From Kalymmatonema hyalinum WJT4-NPBG1 (GTDB lineage: Bacteria; Cyanobacteriota; Cyanobacteriia; Cyanobacteriales; Nostocaceae): 64,000 bases of DNA. Made by a program: the position numbers and the translations under genes. Location: positions 1 to 64,000 of the forward strand of contig JAHHIB010000028.1 of the NCBI GenBank assembly GCA_019359075.1, in the 5' to 3' direction. This document shows, piece after piece, positions 43,179 to 53,025 of the stretch. How positions within the stretch are numbered: position 1 is the stretch's first letter; each line of letters begins with the position of its first letter. The notes below the pieces were generated by a model. That model did no database searches and was not told the origin of the DNA. It saw nothing but the letters and a program-made list of their open reading frames with translations.

Positions 43179-45147
43179 GTTTTGGCGACACAACCCCCGT
43201 TTTTGTGTCTTTTGTATTTCTCTACTCGAGCACTTCCAGGTTTCGTACCGCGCCTTGATCCGCGCTAGTTGCCAGCAGTGCATAAGCCTTGAGCGCCGCT
43301 GTCACCCGACGCTGCCGAGGCTGTGCAGGCTTCCAGGCATCTTTGCCCTTCGCTTCCATGGCAACCCGACGGTTGGCTAATTCCTCCGCCGATAGATCCA
43401 CATTGATGCTGCGATTGGGGATGTCGATCCGGATGCGATCGCCGCCCTTGACCAGAGCAATGTTGCCGCCCGCCGCCGCCTCCGGAGAGGCATGACCAAT
43501 CGAGAGTCCCGAAGTACCGCCTGAGAAGCGACCGTCGGTCAATAATGCACAAACCTTGCCCAGACCTTTGGATTTAAGGTAACTAGTCGGATAGAGCATT
43601 TCCTGCATGCCAGGTCCACCGCGCGGACCTTCATAGCGAATGATCACCACGTCGCCCGCTTCCACCTCCGAACTGAGAATTCCTTTGACAGCGGCATCCT
43701 GACTTTCATAAATGCGCGCCTTGCCTTCAAACACATGAATGCTTTCGTCTACGCCTGCCGTCTTAACAATACAACCACGCTCAGCCAGATTGCCGTATAG
43801 CACAGCCAGTCCGCCCTGGGTGCTGTAGGCGTTTTCGATGCTGCGGATACAGCCGTTTTCCCGGTCCAGATCCAGTGAGGGCCACCGGGTGGATTGACTG
43901 AACGCTTGCTGAGTGGGAATACCCGCAGGGCCAGCCTTAAAGAAGGTATGGACGGCTTCGTCATTGGTACGCATGACATCCCAGCGATCGAGCGCTTCTT
44001 TCAGCGTCTTACTGTGGACCGTCGGCAAGTCCGTGTGGAGCAGACCAGCCCGATCCAGCTCGCCGAGAATGCTGGGGATGCCGCCAGCCCGGTGGACATC
44101 CTCGATATGATACTTGGGTGTGTTCGGTGCCACCTTGCACAGTTGTGGAACCTGGCGCGAGAGGCGATCGATGTCAGTCAAGGTGAAATCAACATCGGCT
44201 TCATGGGCGGCGGCCAGCAAGTGCAGAATGGTGTTGGTGGATCCGCCCATGGCGATGTCCAGCATCATGGCATTCTCAAACGCTTTGAAACTGGCAACAG
44301 AGCGTGGCAGTACCGATTCATCGTCCTGCTCGTAGTAGCGACGGGTAATGCTGACGATGGTGCGCGCGGCGTTGAGGAACAGATCCTTCCGGTCGAAATG
44401 GGTTGCGAGCACGGTGCCGTTGCCTGGTAAGGCGAGGCCGATCGCTTCAGTGAGACAGTTCATGGAGTTGGCGGTGAACATGCCGGAGCAGGAACCACAG
44501 GTTGGGCAGGCGGAACGCTCATACTCTTCGACAACCTCGTCGCTGATACTGTCGTTCGCGGCAGCCACCATGGCGTCCACCAAGTCCAGTTTGTGATCCG
44601 AGAGCTTCGTCTTGCCAGCTTCCATGGGTCCGCCAGAGACGAATACGGCGGGAATGTTGAGACGCAGGGCTGCCATCAACATGCCGGGGGTAATCTTGTC
44701 ACAGTTGGAAATGCAAACCAGGGCGTCGGCACAATGGGCATTGACCATGTACTCGACCGAATCGGCGATGATCTCGCGCGAGGGCAGACTGTAGAGCATC
44801 CCGTCATGACCCATGGCGATGCCATCGTCCACGGCGATGGTGTTGAATTCCTTGGCAACCCCACCTGCGGCTTCAATTTCACGGCACACCAATTGGCCCA
44901 GATCCTTCAGGTGAACGTGACCGGGTACGAATTGGGTAAAGGAGTTGGCGACGGCAATGATGGGCTTCTCGAAATCCTCGGTGTGCATTCCAGTGGCGCG
45001 CCAGAGCGCGCGGGCACCGGCCATGTTGCGTCCCTGGGTGGAGGTTTTGGATCGATAGGTCGGCATGGCGCATCCTATTCGTCTAAGGGTTCTTAATAGT
45101 TTAGACTTTATTGTGTTCCCCAAAGTAGTAGGTTGTGTCGCCAAAAC
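43179..45147. mobile_element. Transposase-less cassette bounded by perfect 17-bp inverted repeats, carrying ilvD
   Basis: gttttggcgacacaacc at 43179-43195 and its exact reverse complement at 45131-45147 bracket 1.97 kb whose only gene is ilvD. The inner DNA is visibly GC-richer than the flanks and ilvD is of gammaproteobacterial type. There is no transposase. The repeats look like terminal inverted repeats of an IS, making this a mobile insertion cassette or the remains of a composite insertion. No target-site duplication is obvious (left flank ttgacct, right flank ttctcag), so the insertion is old or the family makes none. Confidence 0.65.
43222..45066 (-). CDS. ilvD: Dihydroxy-acid dehydratase, gammaproteobacterial (E. 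coli) type
   Basis: The start at 45066 ([20 protein letters not shown]) gives 614 residues, close to the E. coli enzyme; an in-frame start at 45144 adds 26 unlikely residues. Hallmarks are [51 protein letters not shown] with cluster-binding Cys, and [12 protein letters not shown] near the end. The enzyme makes 2-ketoacids for Ile, Val and Leu. Cyanobacteria normally carry a shorter IlvD of about 560 residues. This one, with its GC-rich codons (ctgacc, gcggcc style), looks transferred from a gammaproteobacterium. It fills a TIR-flanked cassette alone. A native ilvD is expected elsewhere. Confidence 0.93.
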   Translation of the reverse strand: MPTYRSKTSTQGRNMAGARALWRATGMHTEDFEKPIIAVANSFTQFVPGHVHLKDLGQLVCREIEAAGGVAKEFNTIAVDDGIAMGHDGMLYSLPSREIIADSVEYMVNAHCADALVCISNCDKITPGMLMAALRLNIPAVFVSGGPMEAGKTKLSDHKLDLVDAMVAAANDSISDEVVEEYERSACPTCGSCSGMFTANSMNCLTEAIGLALPGNGTVLATHFDRKDLFLNAARTIVSITRRYYEQDDESVLPRSVASFKAFENAMMLDIAMGGSTNTILHLLAAAHEADVDFTLTDIDRLSRQVPQLCKVAPNTPKYHIEDVHRAGGIPSILGELDRAGLLHTDLPTVHSKTLKEALDRWDVMRTNDEAVHTFFKAGPAGIPTQQAFSQSTRWPSLDLDRENGCIRSIENAYSTQGGLAVLYGNLAERGCIVKTAGVDESIHVFEGKARIYESQDAAVKGILSSEVEAGDVVIIRYEGPRGGPGMQEMLYPTSYLKSKGLGKVCALLTDGRFSGGTSGLSIGHASPEAAAGGNIALVKGGDRIRIDIPNRSINVDLSAEELANRRVAMEAKGKDAWKPAQPRQRRVTAALKAYALLATSADQGAVRNLEVLE

Positions 45148-45162
45148 TTCTCAGTGACCGAA

Positions 45163-45535
45163 ATTAATGGGATACAAGCCCCGTCCTTCGTTTGACGGCT
45201 TTGTGGTAAAATACACTTGGAGTTAACAATCCCCCTCTAGGCTCAAGACGCGTTGAAACAGCTACGATGAGAGCAGGCGTAGAGAAAAACCAACGGGCAA
45301 TGGTAGTAAACATAAATCCACCCCAGAGGAAAAAGTCAAAATTCAATGGTTTGTAGTCGGTTAGTCGCGGAAGGGCATTCCGAGACTTAAAACGGACGTG
45401 GAGAGAGTGTAAGACCTGGTTCCAGGCTGTTCTCATTGAAGCGTCAACCCCATTCAGCGATCAGTTTTCCTGCTTGTAGTAGGTTGCTGACGTGGTGAGG
45501 AATCACCGCACTTTTAGGGCGGTGAGGATGTCAAA
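45163..45535. mobile_element. IS200/IS605-family relic 1
   Basis: The left side has the hairpin ccgtccttcgtttgacgg (45181-45198), like the left end of the element at 21110. The right side is gaatcaccgcacttttaggg...gtgaggatgtcaaa (45500-45535), matching the right ends at 21621 and 45788. The roughly 300 bases between have no full gene; a frame with TnpB-tail-like composition ends near 45500. It lies 15 bases after the ilvD cassette. Confidence 0.6.
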
Positions 45536-45825
45536 AACGCTCTGTGTCAATCTCGTTGCCTTAAGCGATAAGTCCAAAGATTTGTTCGATATTCATTATC
45601 GATGCTCTTGTTGCACGTTAGCACAAGAAAAGCGCTTCGGGCACGGAGATGGCGTTATTCGTCCTGCCATACACTAAACGACAGAGACGAGAACGCAGCG
45701 CGCGAATATTTGTGCAGTTGGGGCAACAAAAACGCTTTCTTTAGGTGATGTTAGACAGTTAAGATCTGCAATCACTGCTTGAGCCTAGAATCCCCATGCC
45801 TTCAGGCGCTCGGAGTATGTCAAAA
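45536..45825 (+). mobile_element. IS200/IS605-family relic 2 with tnpB C-terminus
   Basis: Directly after relic 1, the plus strand has a run containing YRCSCC (zinc-ribbon-like) and, in another frame at about 45680-45705, NDRDENAARIFVQLGQQK, the final RuvC motif of TnpB. Frameshifts and stops prove decay. The right end gaatccccatgccttcaggc...cggagtatgtcaaa (45788-45825) matches the other IS605 right ends in this window. The end abuts the ruvC stop codon. Confidence 0.65.
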
Positions 45826-45827
45826 AC

Positions 45828-46319
45828 CTAAATCTGAAACCACGCTGTCAACGCCACCGCCAATGCATCGGCGGCGTCATCTGGCTTAGGTATGGCATCC
45901 AAATTCAATTCCCGCGCCACTGCTTGCTGGACTTCCTGTTTGTCCGCATTACCATATCCCGTTAACGCTTGTTTAATTTGGGCAGGGGTAAATTCTACAG
46001 TCGGTAAGTTATGCTGCCCCAATACCAACATGACAACTCCCCGCGCTTGAGCCACGAGGATAATATTTGACATACGATAGAAGAAGAGTTTTTCAATTGC
46101 TACCAACTCAGGTTGAAATTCTTTGATCAGGGTGTGCAAATCGTCGTACAACGTACATAGCCGCTGTCCCACTTCCGTGCCAGCTGGCGTATTGACAACA
46201 CCAAAATCTAGTAGGTTTACTGAATCATGTTGCACACTGTTTTGATTTTTTTGGCATATGATCGCCCCAAATCCTAAAATTGCCAGTCCTGGGTCTATTC
46301 CTAAAATTCGCTGTTCCAT
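45828..46319 (-). CDS. ruvC: Crossover junction endodeoxyribonuclease RuvC
   Basis: The start at 46319 ([20 protein letters not shown]) gives 163 residues, the usual length. Acidic catalytic residues are visible: Asp in GIDPG (9), Glu in VAIEKLFF (about 69), and Asp pair in [13 protein letters not shown] (about 146-149). It resolves Holliday junctions with RuvAB. The stop codon lies 2 bases from the end of an IS605 relic, so insertion there has nearly reached the gene but left it intact. It is divergent from yvcK. Confidence 0.95.
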   Translation of the reverse strand: MEQRILGIDPGLAILGFGAIICQKNQNSVQHDSVNLLDFGVVNTPAGTEVGQRLCTLYDDLHTLIKEFQPELVAIEKLFFYRMSNIILVAQARGVVMLVLGQHNLPTVEFTPAQIKQALTGYGNADKQEVQQAVARELNLDAIPKPDDAADALAVALTAWFQI

Positions 46320-46495
46320 TGATTTGTTGTTTCTGTTGACCAAAAGGCGTAATCACTCGGCATACTGGCAACTTAGACTATGCACTTTTGGTCTAATGAA
46401 ATTGAAAAATGTAATAATTCCACACTTCTTGGGTTTAAACCAGGTAGTGTACATTTTCTGTTAATCATTGTTATTAGCACTGCTCTGGATCAGGT

Positions 46496-47863
46496 ATGTC
46501 AATCGGTTTTCTCAGACAAGCCCTCAACGCCTTGCAAAAGCAGTCACGTCGTCGCACTTCCCATCGAGTTAACCAGTGGTTCAAGTGGTTATCTCCTGGG
46601 CTATCGGTGAAACGATGGTTGCTAATTAGTGTTGGAGGTGTAATTTTAGCAAGTCTGGGATTTGCTATCTGGATTAGGCTAACCCCAATTTTTTGGGCAA
46701 TTGAGTTTTTGAGGGGCATTCTGGGATTCATCACCGACATTGTACCGTACTACATTAGCGGACCTTTGGTGATACTGGGCGGCTTGCTGTTGCTTTTATG
46801 GGGACAAACTCGGACAGTCAGTTCAATTACTCAGGTACTGCGATCAGAAGGCGATGAGGAACTTATTGATGTCCTCTTGGCGCATCGTCGATTGTACCGG
46901 GGACCAAAAATTGTCGCAATTGGCGGTGGTACGGGACTTTCCACATTGCTTAGAGGCTTGAAAGTTTACAGCGCCAATATTACTGCCATTGTCACTGTAG
47001 CCGATGATGGCGGTTCTTCAGGGCGGTTGCGCCAGGAATTTGGCGTGCTACCACCTGGAGATATTCGCAATTGTTTGGCTGCACTGGCTGATGAAGAAAA
47101 GTTATTGACAGAACTGTTCCAGTACCGCTTTAAGGCTGGAGAGGGGTTGCTAGGTCATAGTTTTGGCAATTTGTTTTTGACGGCGATGAGTGATATTACT
47201 GGCGATTTGGAAAGAGGTGTCGCCGCCAGTTCCAAAGTCCTAGCCATCCGGGGACAAGTTCTGCCAGCAACTCTTAGCGATGTGCGCCTTTGGGCTGAGT
47301 TATCCGATGGTCGCCGCATACAAGGGGAATCTAAAATTACCGAAGCCGGTGGTAATATTGTCAAGATTGGCTGCATTCCTGAAAATCCCCCAGGTTTGCC
47401 AGCCGCCATCAAGGCAATTAAAGAAGCCGATTACATTATCATGGGTCCTGGCAGCCTTTATACCAGCGTCATTCCTAATTTGCTGGTACCAGAAATTGCT
47501 GATGCGATCGCCGCCTCGGAAGCACCGCGTATCTACGTATGCAACATCATGACACAGCCTGGAGAAACTCAAGGATACACCGTTGCTGACCACATCAGGG
47601 CAATTGATGCTGCTTGCGGCAGACCCCTATTTAATGCTGTACTGGTACACAAAAAATCTCCTAGTGCCCGTGCACTTATCCGCTACGCCCAACAACAATC
47701 GCATCCTGTTTTCGTGGATCGAGAAGCTATAGCCCAGTTGGGGCGGCGGATTGTTCTCGCTAATGTGATGCACGAAGATGAGACAGGTTGCGTGCGTCAC
47801 AACTCTGAACGGCTGGCGCGAGTGTTGTGGCGGTGGTATAGTGGAGCTCATCATGGAAAGTGA
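46496..47863 (+). CDS. YvcK/CofD-family gluconeogenesis and cell-envelope factor
   Basis: A 455-residue protein. The N-terminal 110 residues have two membrane helices (about 40-60 and 78-102) specific to cyanobacterial members. The conserved core starts [20 protein letters not shown] (about 136) and continues with [58 protein letters not shown] and [20 protein letters not shown]. YvcK binds UDP-sugars and controls carbon flow and envelope growth in Bacillus. Membrane anchoring here suggests action at the cytoplasmic membrane. Confidence 0.9.
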   Translation: MSIGFLRQALNALQKQSRRRTSHRVNQWFKWLSPGLSVKRWLLISVGGVILASLGFAIWIRLTPIFWAIEFLRGILGFITDIVPYYISGPLVILGGLLLLLWGQTRTVSSITQVLRSEGDEELIDVLLAHRRLYRGPKIVAIGGGTGLSTLLRGLKVYSANITAIVTVADDGGSSGRLRQEFGVLPPGDIRNCLAALADEEKLLTELFQYRFKAGEGLLGHSFGNLFLTAMSDITGDLERGVAASSKVLAIRGQVLPATLSDVRLWAELSDGRRIQGESKITEAGGNIVKIGCIPENPPGLPAAIKAIKEADYIIMGPGSLYTSVIPNLLVPEIADAIAASEAPRIYVCNIMTQPGETQGYTVADHIRAIDAACGRPLFNAVLVHKKSPSARALIRYAQQQSHPVFVDREAIAQLGRRIVLANVMHEDETGCVRHNSERLARVLWRWYSGAHHGK

Positions 47864-47999
47864 GGATATATAGCAACCGACACGAAGCTTAGGACAACTT
47901 TTCAATCCACAAATCATGCTGTTGCAGCCGTCTACAGCCGACTTGTCCTAACAGCTTTGGCGACGGCTATACAAGCAGAAAACTGTTGACTATTGAGTA

Positions 48000-48464
48000 A
48001 TGATAAAAATTTTTTTGGCAGATGCAGCGGCAACGCAAAAGCTTGGAATTACTCTCGGTCAATCGCTGAATGCTGGCAATGTTATTTTACTTCAAGGTGA
48101 TTTAGGTGCTGGCAAAACGACTTTGGTGCAAGGTATAGGGGAAGGTTTAGGTATCAGCGATCCAATTGTTAGTCCAACTTTCACCCTCATTAACGAGTAC
48201 ATGGAAGGACGCCTTCCCCTTTACCATTTGGATTTATATCGTTTGGAAGCAAAACAAGTCGCTGCCTTAAACCTAGAAACCTACTGGGAAGGTGTTGAGG
48301 TTACACCAGGAATTGTCGCGATTGAGTGGGCAGAACGTATGCCCTACAAACCAGAGAGTTATCTTGATGTGCGCTTGATTTATGCAGATGAAGGCACTCG
48401 TCAAGCTCAAATTACGCTCCATAATTGCACCATAAGCGAAGAAATAGCCTCGATACAAATGTAA
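48000..48464 (+). CDS. tsaE: tRNA t6A37 biosynthesis ATPase TsaE
   Basis: A 154-residue P-loop protein with Walker [18 protein letters not shown] (about 32-48), a switch region [16 protein letters not shown] and [11 protein letters not shown] near 105, typical of TsaE/YjeE. It drives the TsaB-TsaD-TsaE complex that makes threonylcarbamoyl-adenosine on ANN-decoding tRNAs. TsaB is encoded 5.4 kb downstream at 53413. Complete and clear. Confidence 0.95.
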   Translation: MIKIFLADAAATQKLGITLGQSLNAGNVILLQGDLGAGKTTLVQGIGEGLGISDPIVSPTFTLINEYMEGRLPLYHLDLYRLEAKQVAALNLETYWEGVEVTPGIVAIEWAERMPYKPESYLDVRLIYADEGTRQAQITLHNCTISEEIASIQM

Positions 48465-48700
48465 TAAAGCAAAATGCTTGTTGTCGAGAACCATCGCCAA
48501 CTACAGCATGGTAATACCAATTGAAACATGATTGCGACTTTCGGAAGCGCTAAAAGCGATTACCAAGAACTGTTTCTCTTCTCCTGTCGGAGACGCTGCG
48601 CGTGCCTTCACCCGGTGGGAGCTTACGCGCCGAGAGGGCACGTCCGCAGGACTTACGAGACGCTACGCGTGAACAGAATCGAAAATCTAAAATCCAAAAT
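48465..48700. repeat. Gap with GC-rich palindromic repeats
   Basis: Within the gap, 48575-48665 has the pattern tcggagacgctgcgcgtgcc...gagggcacg...gagacgctacgcgtgaac, a cyanobacterial palindromic repeat cluster. Frames here are translations of the repeat and are not genes. Confidence 0.55.
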
Positions 48701-48704
48701 GGTA

Positions 48705-48824
48705 AGTAAGTGGATCAAATTAAATATAAAACCTCACCCTGCCTCCGGTTTCCCTCTCCGCAATCTCGCAGAGGGATTGAGGGTGAGGTCTTATTTTATA
48801 TTTAATTACGCCTGCCTACTTATA
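48705..48824. mobile_element. MITE-like element, AAGTAGG-related ends
   Basis: taagtggatcaaattaaat (48705) is the imperfect inverse of atttaattacgcctgcctac (48799-48818) plus ttata, and inside these acctcaccct pairs with agggtgaggt. Its centre contains tccctctccgcaatctcgca with gagggatt as the loop. The whole is a long, imperfect palindrome of about 120 bp. Outer bases match the elements at 13545 and 27144. Confidence 0.6.
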
Positions 48825-48829
48825 AGTGG

Positions 48830-49342
48830 ATTCAAGCAGCCAAGAATCCCACGGTTTCTATGACACATTTTCGCTTAAATGTCTTAGCCCTGGGAGTGTC
48901 AAATCTACCACTCCCACGCTCATCACTTAGATTAACTAAGATTGTCATCTTAATTACCAAACCTCACTGGCAAAATTTTTTAACAGGAGATAATTCCAGC
49001 ATTGATATTTGCTAGCTCCCTTACCTATGTAAGCAAATATATACGTAGAATTACTAGGTAGTTTATGAAGTTTGTATAAAATAAAAACGTATTGAGTAAA
49101 GAAACCTCTACTCAATACGTTCAAAAGCTGACACTTGTGGCTGCAAAGACTTACTCCGTGGCGTTTCCCCAAGGTGAATCAGCCAGCGCAATTTTTAACT
49201 GAATTCCGCGAAATTGCTGATCCCTCTTAAGGACTTGCAAATAAAAAAGTATCCAGCTACCTCTTGTGGAGGCAGGCAAGATGCCTGCCTCTCGTCCCGA
49301 TTCTGGATTGTTGACTGCACCAAGCGAAGCCCAGCGGCTTGA
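48830..49342. other. Intergenic region, solo hairpins, no gene seen
   Basis: At 48890-48917 ctgggagtg-tcaaatcta-ccactccca forms a hairpin that resembles an IS605-type end. Near 49093 and 49114 ctcaatacgt and acgtattgag form an inverted pair (attgagtaaagaaacctctactcaat). The rest is AT-rich without coding character. Confidence 0.4.
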
Positions 49343-50665
49343 CTAATGACTAAAAGTTAAGGCTTGACCCCGGACTTGTGTATGTACTTTTCCTTTTTCA
49401 TACACAATCTGACCGCCTACTATAGTGATCACAGGCCATCCAGTGAGATTCCAACCTTCAAAAGGACTCCAACGGCACTTAGTCAGCAATTCCTCGCGTA
49501 ACACAGGGCGATAAGTATTCAAATCGACAAGCACTAAATCGGCATCATAACCAAGAGCGATCGCCCCCTTATTTGGGATACCATATCCCTGAGCTACAGC
49601 TTGTGACATCCAATGACTCACTTGAGCAACGGTACATTTTCCCTGCATTGCAGCTGTTAACATCAGAGGTAGCGAAGTTTCTACACCAGGCATCCCAGAA
49701 GGAGTGTTTGGGTACTCTTGAGCTTTTTCTTCCAAAGTGTGCGGTGCGTGATCTGTGGCGATGAAGTCAATCACGCCATCACGCAAAGCTTGCCACAGGA
49801 CTTCGTTATCGTGGGGCGATCGCAATGGTGGATTCATCTGCGCTAAAGTGCCAATCTTCCCATACGCGCTGGTATTAAGAAGTAAATGCTGGGGCGTCAC
49901 CTCTGCTGTCACCCAACTTGGTTTATCCTGACGCAGTAAGTCTGCTTCTTCTGCTGTTGACATATGCAGAATATGCAAACGACGTTGGTATTTTTTAGAA
50001 AGTCTTAATGCTTGTTGAGTTGCCAGTAGGGCTGCCTGATTATCTTGGATTTGTGAATGAACGGCAGGATCATGAATTCCAGCGAATTCCTTGCGGCGTT
50101 CATTAATTCTCGCTTGGTCTTCAGCGTGAACGGCAATCAAACGCTCGCCTTTAGAAAATATAGCCTCCAATGCAGCATCTTGGTCAACCAGCAACTGTCC
50201 ATGCATTGAACCCATGAAAATCTTGATCCCACAACTTGGCTTTGCCTGAAGTAAATCAGGCAAATTTTCTGCCGTTGCCCCAATAAAAAAGCCATAATTC
50301 ACCAAGCTCTTTTGCGAAGCTCGTTGTAGTTTATCATCAAGAGCTTGTTGAGTCGTGGTTGTAGGTCGCGTATTGGGCATTTCCAAAAATGAGGTGACTC
50401 CCCCTTTGGCACAAGCGCAACTAGCGGTGAATAAATCTTCCTTGTGTTCCAGTCCTGGTTCCCGGAAGTGGACTTGTGGATCAATTACGCCTGGCAACAA
50501 AGTTAACCCTTGTGCGTCAATTTCTATGGTAGACGTTGCAGCTGAAATTTCTGGTGCAACTTGAACTATCGTGCGATCGCGCGTCAGCACATCCCCAAGG
50601 AGTGATTCACCATTGGGTAGAATTATGCGAGCGCGACGAATCAGCAAACTCGTAGGAGATGACAT
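49343..50665 (-). CDS. pyrC: Dihydroorotase
   Basis: A 440-residue amidohydrolase of the class I dihydroorotase type. The metal motif is GVIDPQVHFREPG (about 58-70) with H-x-H-like Q-V-H, then EMPNTRPTTTTQQALDD, HILHMSTAEEADLLR, VTPQHLLL and ATDHAPHTLEEK (Asp/His ligands near 300). The HVHFREPG consensus reads QVHFREPG, so the first metal His appears replaced by Gln. That may mean a structural, PyrC'-like member, or a real change to check. It acts in de novo pyrimidine synthesis (carbamoyl-aspartate to dihydroorotate). The N-terminus IRRARIILPNGESLLGDVL is normal. Confidence 0.85.
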   Translation of the reverse strand: MSSPTSLLIRRARIILPNGESLLGDVLTRDRTIVQVAPEISAATSTIEIDAQGLTLLPGVIDPQVHFREPGLEHKEDLFTASCACAKGGVTSFLEMPNTRPTTTTQQALDDKLQRASQKSLVNYGFFIGATAENLPDLLQAKPSCGIKIFMGSMHGQLLVDQDAALEAIFSKGERLIAVHAEDQARINERRKEFAGIHDPAVHSQIQDNQAALLATQQALRLSKKYQRRLHILHMSTAEEADLLRQDKPSWVTAEVTPQHLLLNTSAYGKIGTLAQMNPPLRSPHDNEVLWQALRDGVIDFIATDHAPHTLEEKAQEYPNTPSGMPGVETSLPLMLTAAMQGKCTVAQVSHWMSQAVAQGYGIPNKGAIALGYDADLVLVDLNTYRPVLREELLTKCRWSPFEGWNLTGWPVITIVGGQIVYEKGKVHTQVRGQALTFSH

Positions 50666-50677
50666 GCGGTCAACTGC

Positions 50678-50767
50678 GTTAAAACAAGAACTGAGCGTAA
50701 CACATAATTATCCCTATAGGTTAAAACAAGAAGTGAGCGTAACACATAATTATCCCTATAGGTTAAA
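50678..50767 (+). repeat. 42-bp tandem direct repeat, two copies
   Basis: The unit begins gttaaaacaagaa and ends taattatccctatag; copy 1 is 50678-50719 and copy 2 is 50720-50761, differing at one base (c or g), and a third copy starts with gttaaa. It overlaps the pyrC upstream region (pyrC starts at 50665), so it may bear on that promoter. The rest of the gap to 50959 shows no gene. Confidence 0.9.
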
Positions 50768-50959
50768 CTTAGTTGAACTCTTCGTGGAGCCTTTGTGTTG
50801 TTTGTTACAAAAAAATTATGATTTTTAACTAACGGAGAACCTTCTCAAGATGACTACATAACCTCAACAGCTAATTTGTAAAGTTAAGATAAACAAATAC
50901 AGCATCCCTGCTTGGGCAAGTGAATCACCTGCTTCTATTGCCATTACTTTTGTAATTTC

Positions 50960-51607
50960 ATGCAAAATCAAGTGCCTGATAACAACTCTAGCCACCCACA
51001 ACCCAATAATTCTTCTTGGTTTGCAGAACTCGGTAGGACGGTTGTCTTAAGCATCGTCCTAGCTCTGGGAATTCGCACCTTTGTTGCTGAAGCGCGTTGG
51101 ATTCCCTCTGGTTCGATGGAACCAACTCTACACGGTACTCCAAACCAATGGGAGGCAGACAAGATTATTGTCGATAAATTAAGTTATAAATTTTCTAACC
51201 CGCAGCGAGGCGATATCGTAGTATTTTCTCCTACGCAAGAGCTACAAAAAGAACAATACCAAGATGCTTTTATTAAGCGTGTGATTGCCTTACCAGGAGA
51301 AAAGGTAGAACTTAGGAATGGCAAAGTTTATATCGATAACAAAGCCTTGCCAGAAAACAAGTACTTAGCAACTGGACAGCGTACAGCTACTGATGTTTGC
51401 ACATCAGGTCAGCAACCACCTTTCCTATCGCAACCGGTCACCATACCAGCTAATTCATACTTAGTATTAGGAGATAACCGTAACAGTAGCTATGATAGCC
51501 GCTGCTGGGGTGTTGTTCCCCGCGAGAACGTTATCGGACGTGCTGTCATTCGCTTTTGGCCTCTTAATCACGTTGGAGGAATAGATAAATCCCCCCTGTA
51601 TCGGTAG
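50960..51607 (+). CDS. lepB: Type I signal peptidase
   Basis: A 215-residue protein with one N-terminal membrane helix (about 24-44) and the Ser/Lys dyad of SPase I: Ser in IPSGSMEPTLHG (about 53-54) and Lys in FIKRVIALPGEKVEL (about 109). Boxes D and E follow: NSYLVLGDNRNSSYDSRCWG. It removes signal peptides from exported proteins at the thylakoid or plasma membrane. The start is likely the ATG at 50960. Confidence 0.95.
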   Translation: MQNQVPDNNSSHPQPNNSSWFAELGRTVVLSIVLALGIRTFVAEARWIPSGSMEPTLHGTPNQWEADKIIVDKLSYKFSNPQRGDIVVFSPTQELQKEQYQDAFIKRVIALPGEKVELRNGKVYIDNKALPENKYLATGQRTATDVCTSGQQPPFLSQPVTIPANSYLVLGDNRNSSYDSRCWGVVPRENVIGRAVIRFWPLNHVGGIDKSPLYR

Positions 51608-51661
51608 ATGAAATTTTTTAAAATTCAGAAATTCTGAAGGGGAGTGGGGACTGGAAATTCC

Positions 51662-52939
51662 CTAATCCCTATTTCCTAATAACCCAGCTGCAAACTCTAT
51701 CGCTTGTTCTTGTGTGGAAATATTCCCCTCAATCTGCGCCACGGCAATTTCTGTAAGGAGTTGACCGACTAGTGGCGAAGCAGGAATGTTCAGTGCTAAC
51801 ATAAGATCTTTCCCACTGAGTAATGCTGTGGGATGAGCAACCAGATCATCAGGGTTAAGATAGCGGGTAATTAAGGGTGCGTACATATCTAGAGGCTTGT
51901 CGTCAGACATTGCCTCTACTGATATGGTGTGTGCGACTGCTAAAGTGGCGATCGCTGGAAAGACAAATCCCGCTTCTTGGAATAAGAAATATTGTTTTCG
52001 CAAAGACATCAGGGGTGTTTTCAGTTGCGGTAACAGCCTTAAGACGGTAGTTACCGCTTTTATTTCTGCACGACTATAGGTGAGTTCCACCAACTCTATT
52101 TGGGCTGTTTCTGGTTCCGGGTTGACTAGACTTGCAAGTTTAGCTATTGCCAACCAAGTGGTTTTGACGGTATCGCGTACATATTGCGCAAGTTCCACCC
52201 CAAATTGCTGCCAAATTTCGGCGAGTTGAGAAGCACAAGAGTCAACCACCGCCAATAAACTCACACTTTCTTTTGTGGCGTATTTAAAGAAAGGAGTGAT
52301 TAAACCATCTTCCCAAGCACTTGCAATCCAAGAACTCCCTTGAGCATTTGCCAGCATATACCCTAATTCTACCCGCACTCTTTCAGGGGCAACTTTTGTG
52401 ATGTGTGATGCTAAAGAGCGAATTGCTGCCTGAGTCTCTGGCTCAATTGTAAAACCGAGTTGTGCAGCTTGGCGATATGCCCGCATTAGCCGCAAGGGGT
52501 CGTCTTCCAAATTAGCAGGTGATATCATTCGCAAAAGACGCTGTTGTAGATCAACATCGCCTTGCAAGGGATCAATGATTTCTTGAGTGTGGGGATTGTA
52601 TGCTATGGCATTTACTGTGAAATCCCGCCTATGCAAATCTGTTTCTAAGCTATTGCCTTCAGCTTGTGCAAAATCTGCTGTAGCGTGGGGAAAGACAACA
52701 CGAGCAATTTGTCGTTGTGGATCTAATAACACAAAACCAGCTTTGTAATGTGTCGCTATTTTACGGGCTACGTTCACCGCATCAGATGGTAGAACAAAAT
52801 CCAGATCCAAATATTCGCGAGTTCTTCCCAAAATCGCATCCCGCACAGCACCGCCCACCATGTAAGTAGGTTGTGGCAAGAATTCCAAACTAAAGGGCCA
52901 ATTTTCTTCTGAAAGCATAGAAGGAGCTGAACAGTCCAT
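51662..52939 (-). CDS. CCA-adding tRNA nucleotidyltransferase / poly(A) polymerase family
   Basis: A 425-residue class II nucleotidyltransferase. The N-terminal catalytic motif is TYMVGGAVRDAILGR with the D-x-D pair in LDLDFVLP (about 47-50), then RDFTVNAIAYN, DPLQGDVDLQQRLLRMI and EDDPLRLMRAYRQAAQLGF with an RNA-binding helix. The C-terminal part is long and helical, without a clear HD motif. Cyanobacteria often split CCA and A addition between paralogues, so the exact product (CCA or A only) is open. An alternative start is at 52918. Confidence 0.88.
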   Translation of the reverse strand: MDCSAPSMLSEENWPFSLEFLPQPTYMVGGAVRDAILGRTREYLDLDFVLPSDAVNVARKIATHYKAGFVLLDPQRQIARVVFPHATADFAQAEGNSLETDLHRRDFTVNAIAYNPHTQEIIDPLQGDVDLQQRLLRMISPANLEDDPLRLMRAYRQAAQLGFTIEPETQAAIRSLASHITKVAPERVRVELGYMLANAQGSSWIASAWEDGLITPFFKYATKESVSLLAVVDSCASQLAEIWQQFGVELAQYVRDTVKTTWLAIAKLASLVNPEPETAQIELVELTYSRAEIKAVTTVLRLLPQLKTPLMSLRKQYFLFQEAGFVFPAIATLAVAHTISVEAMSDDKPLDMYAPLITRYLNPDDLVAHPTALLSGKDLMLALNIPASPLVGQLLTEIAVAQIEGNISTQEQAIEFAAGLLGNRD

Positions 52940-53025
52940 CGTAATAAAAATAAACCCAGCGACTAGTGAATAACAATGGCGCTTAAGCTAGATTATCAAT
53001 AAAGGTCCCCGGAGTTGGTTGAATT

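Noticed and set aside
43894-45096. Several long plus-strand frames opposite ilvD
   Set aside because: The long frames are a by-product of GC-rich codons in ilvD and do not encode domains.
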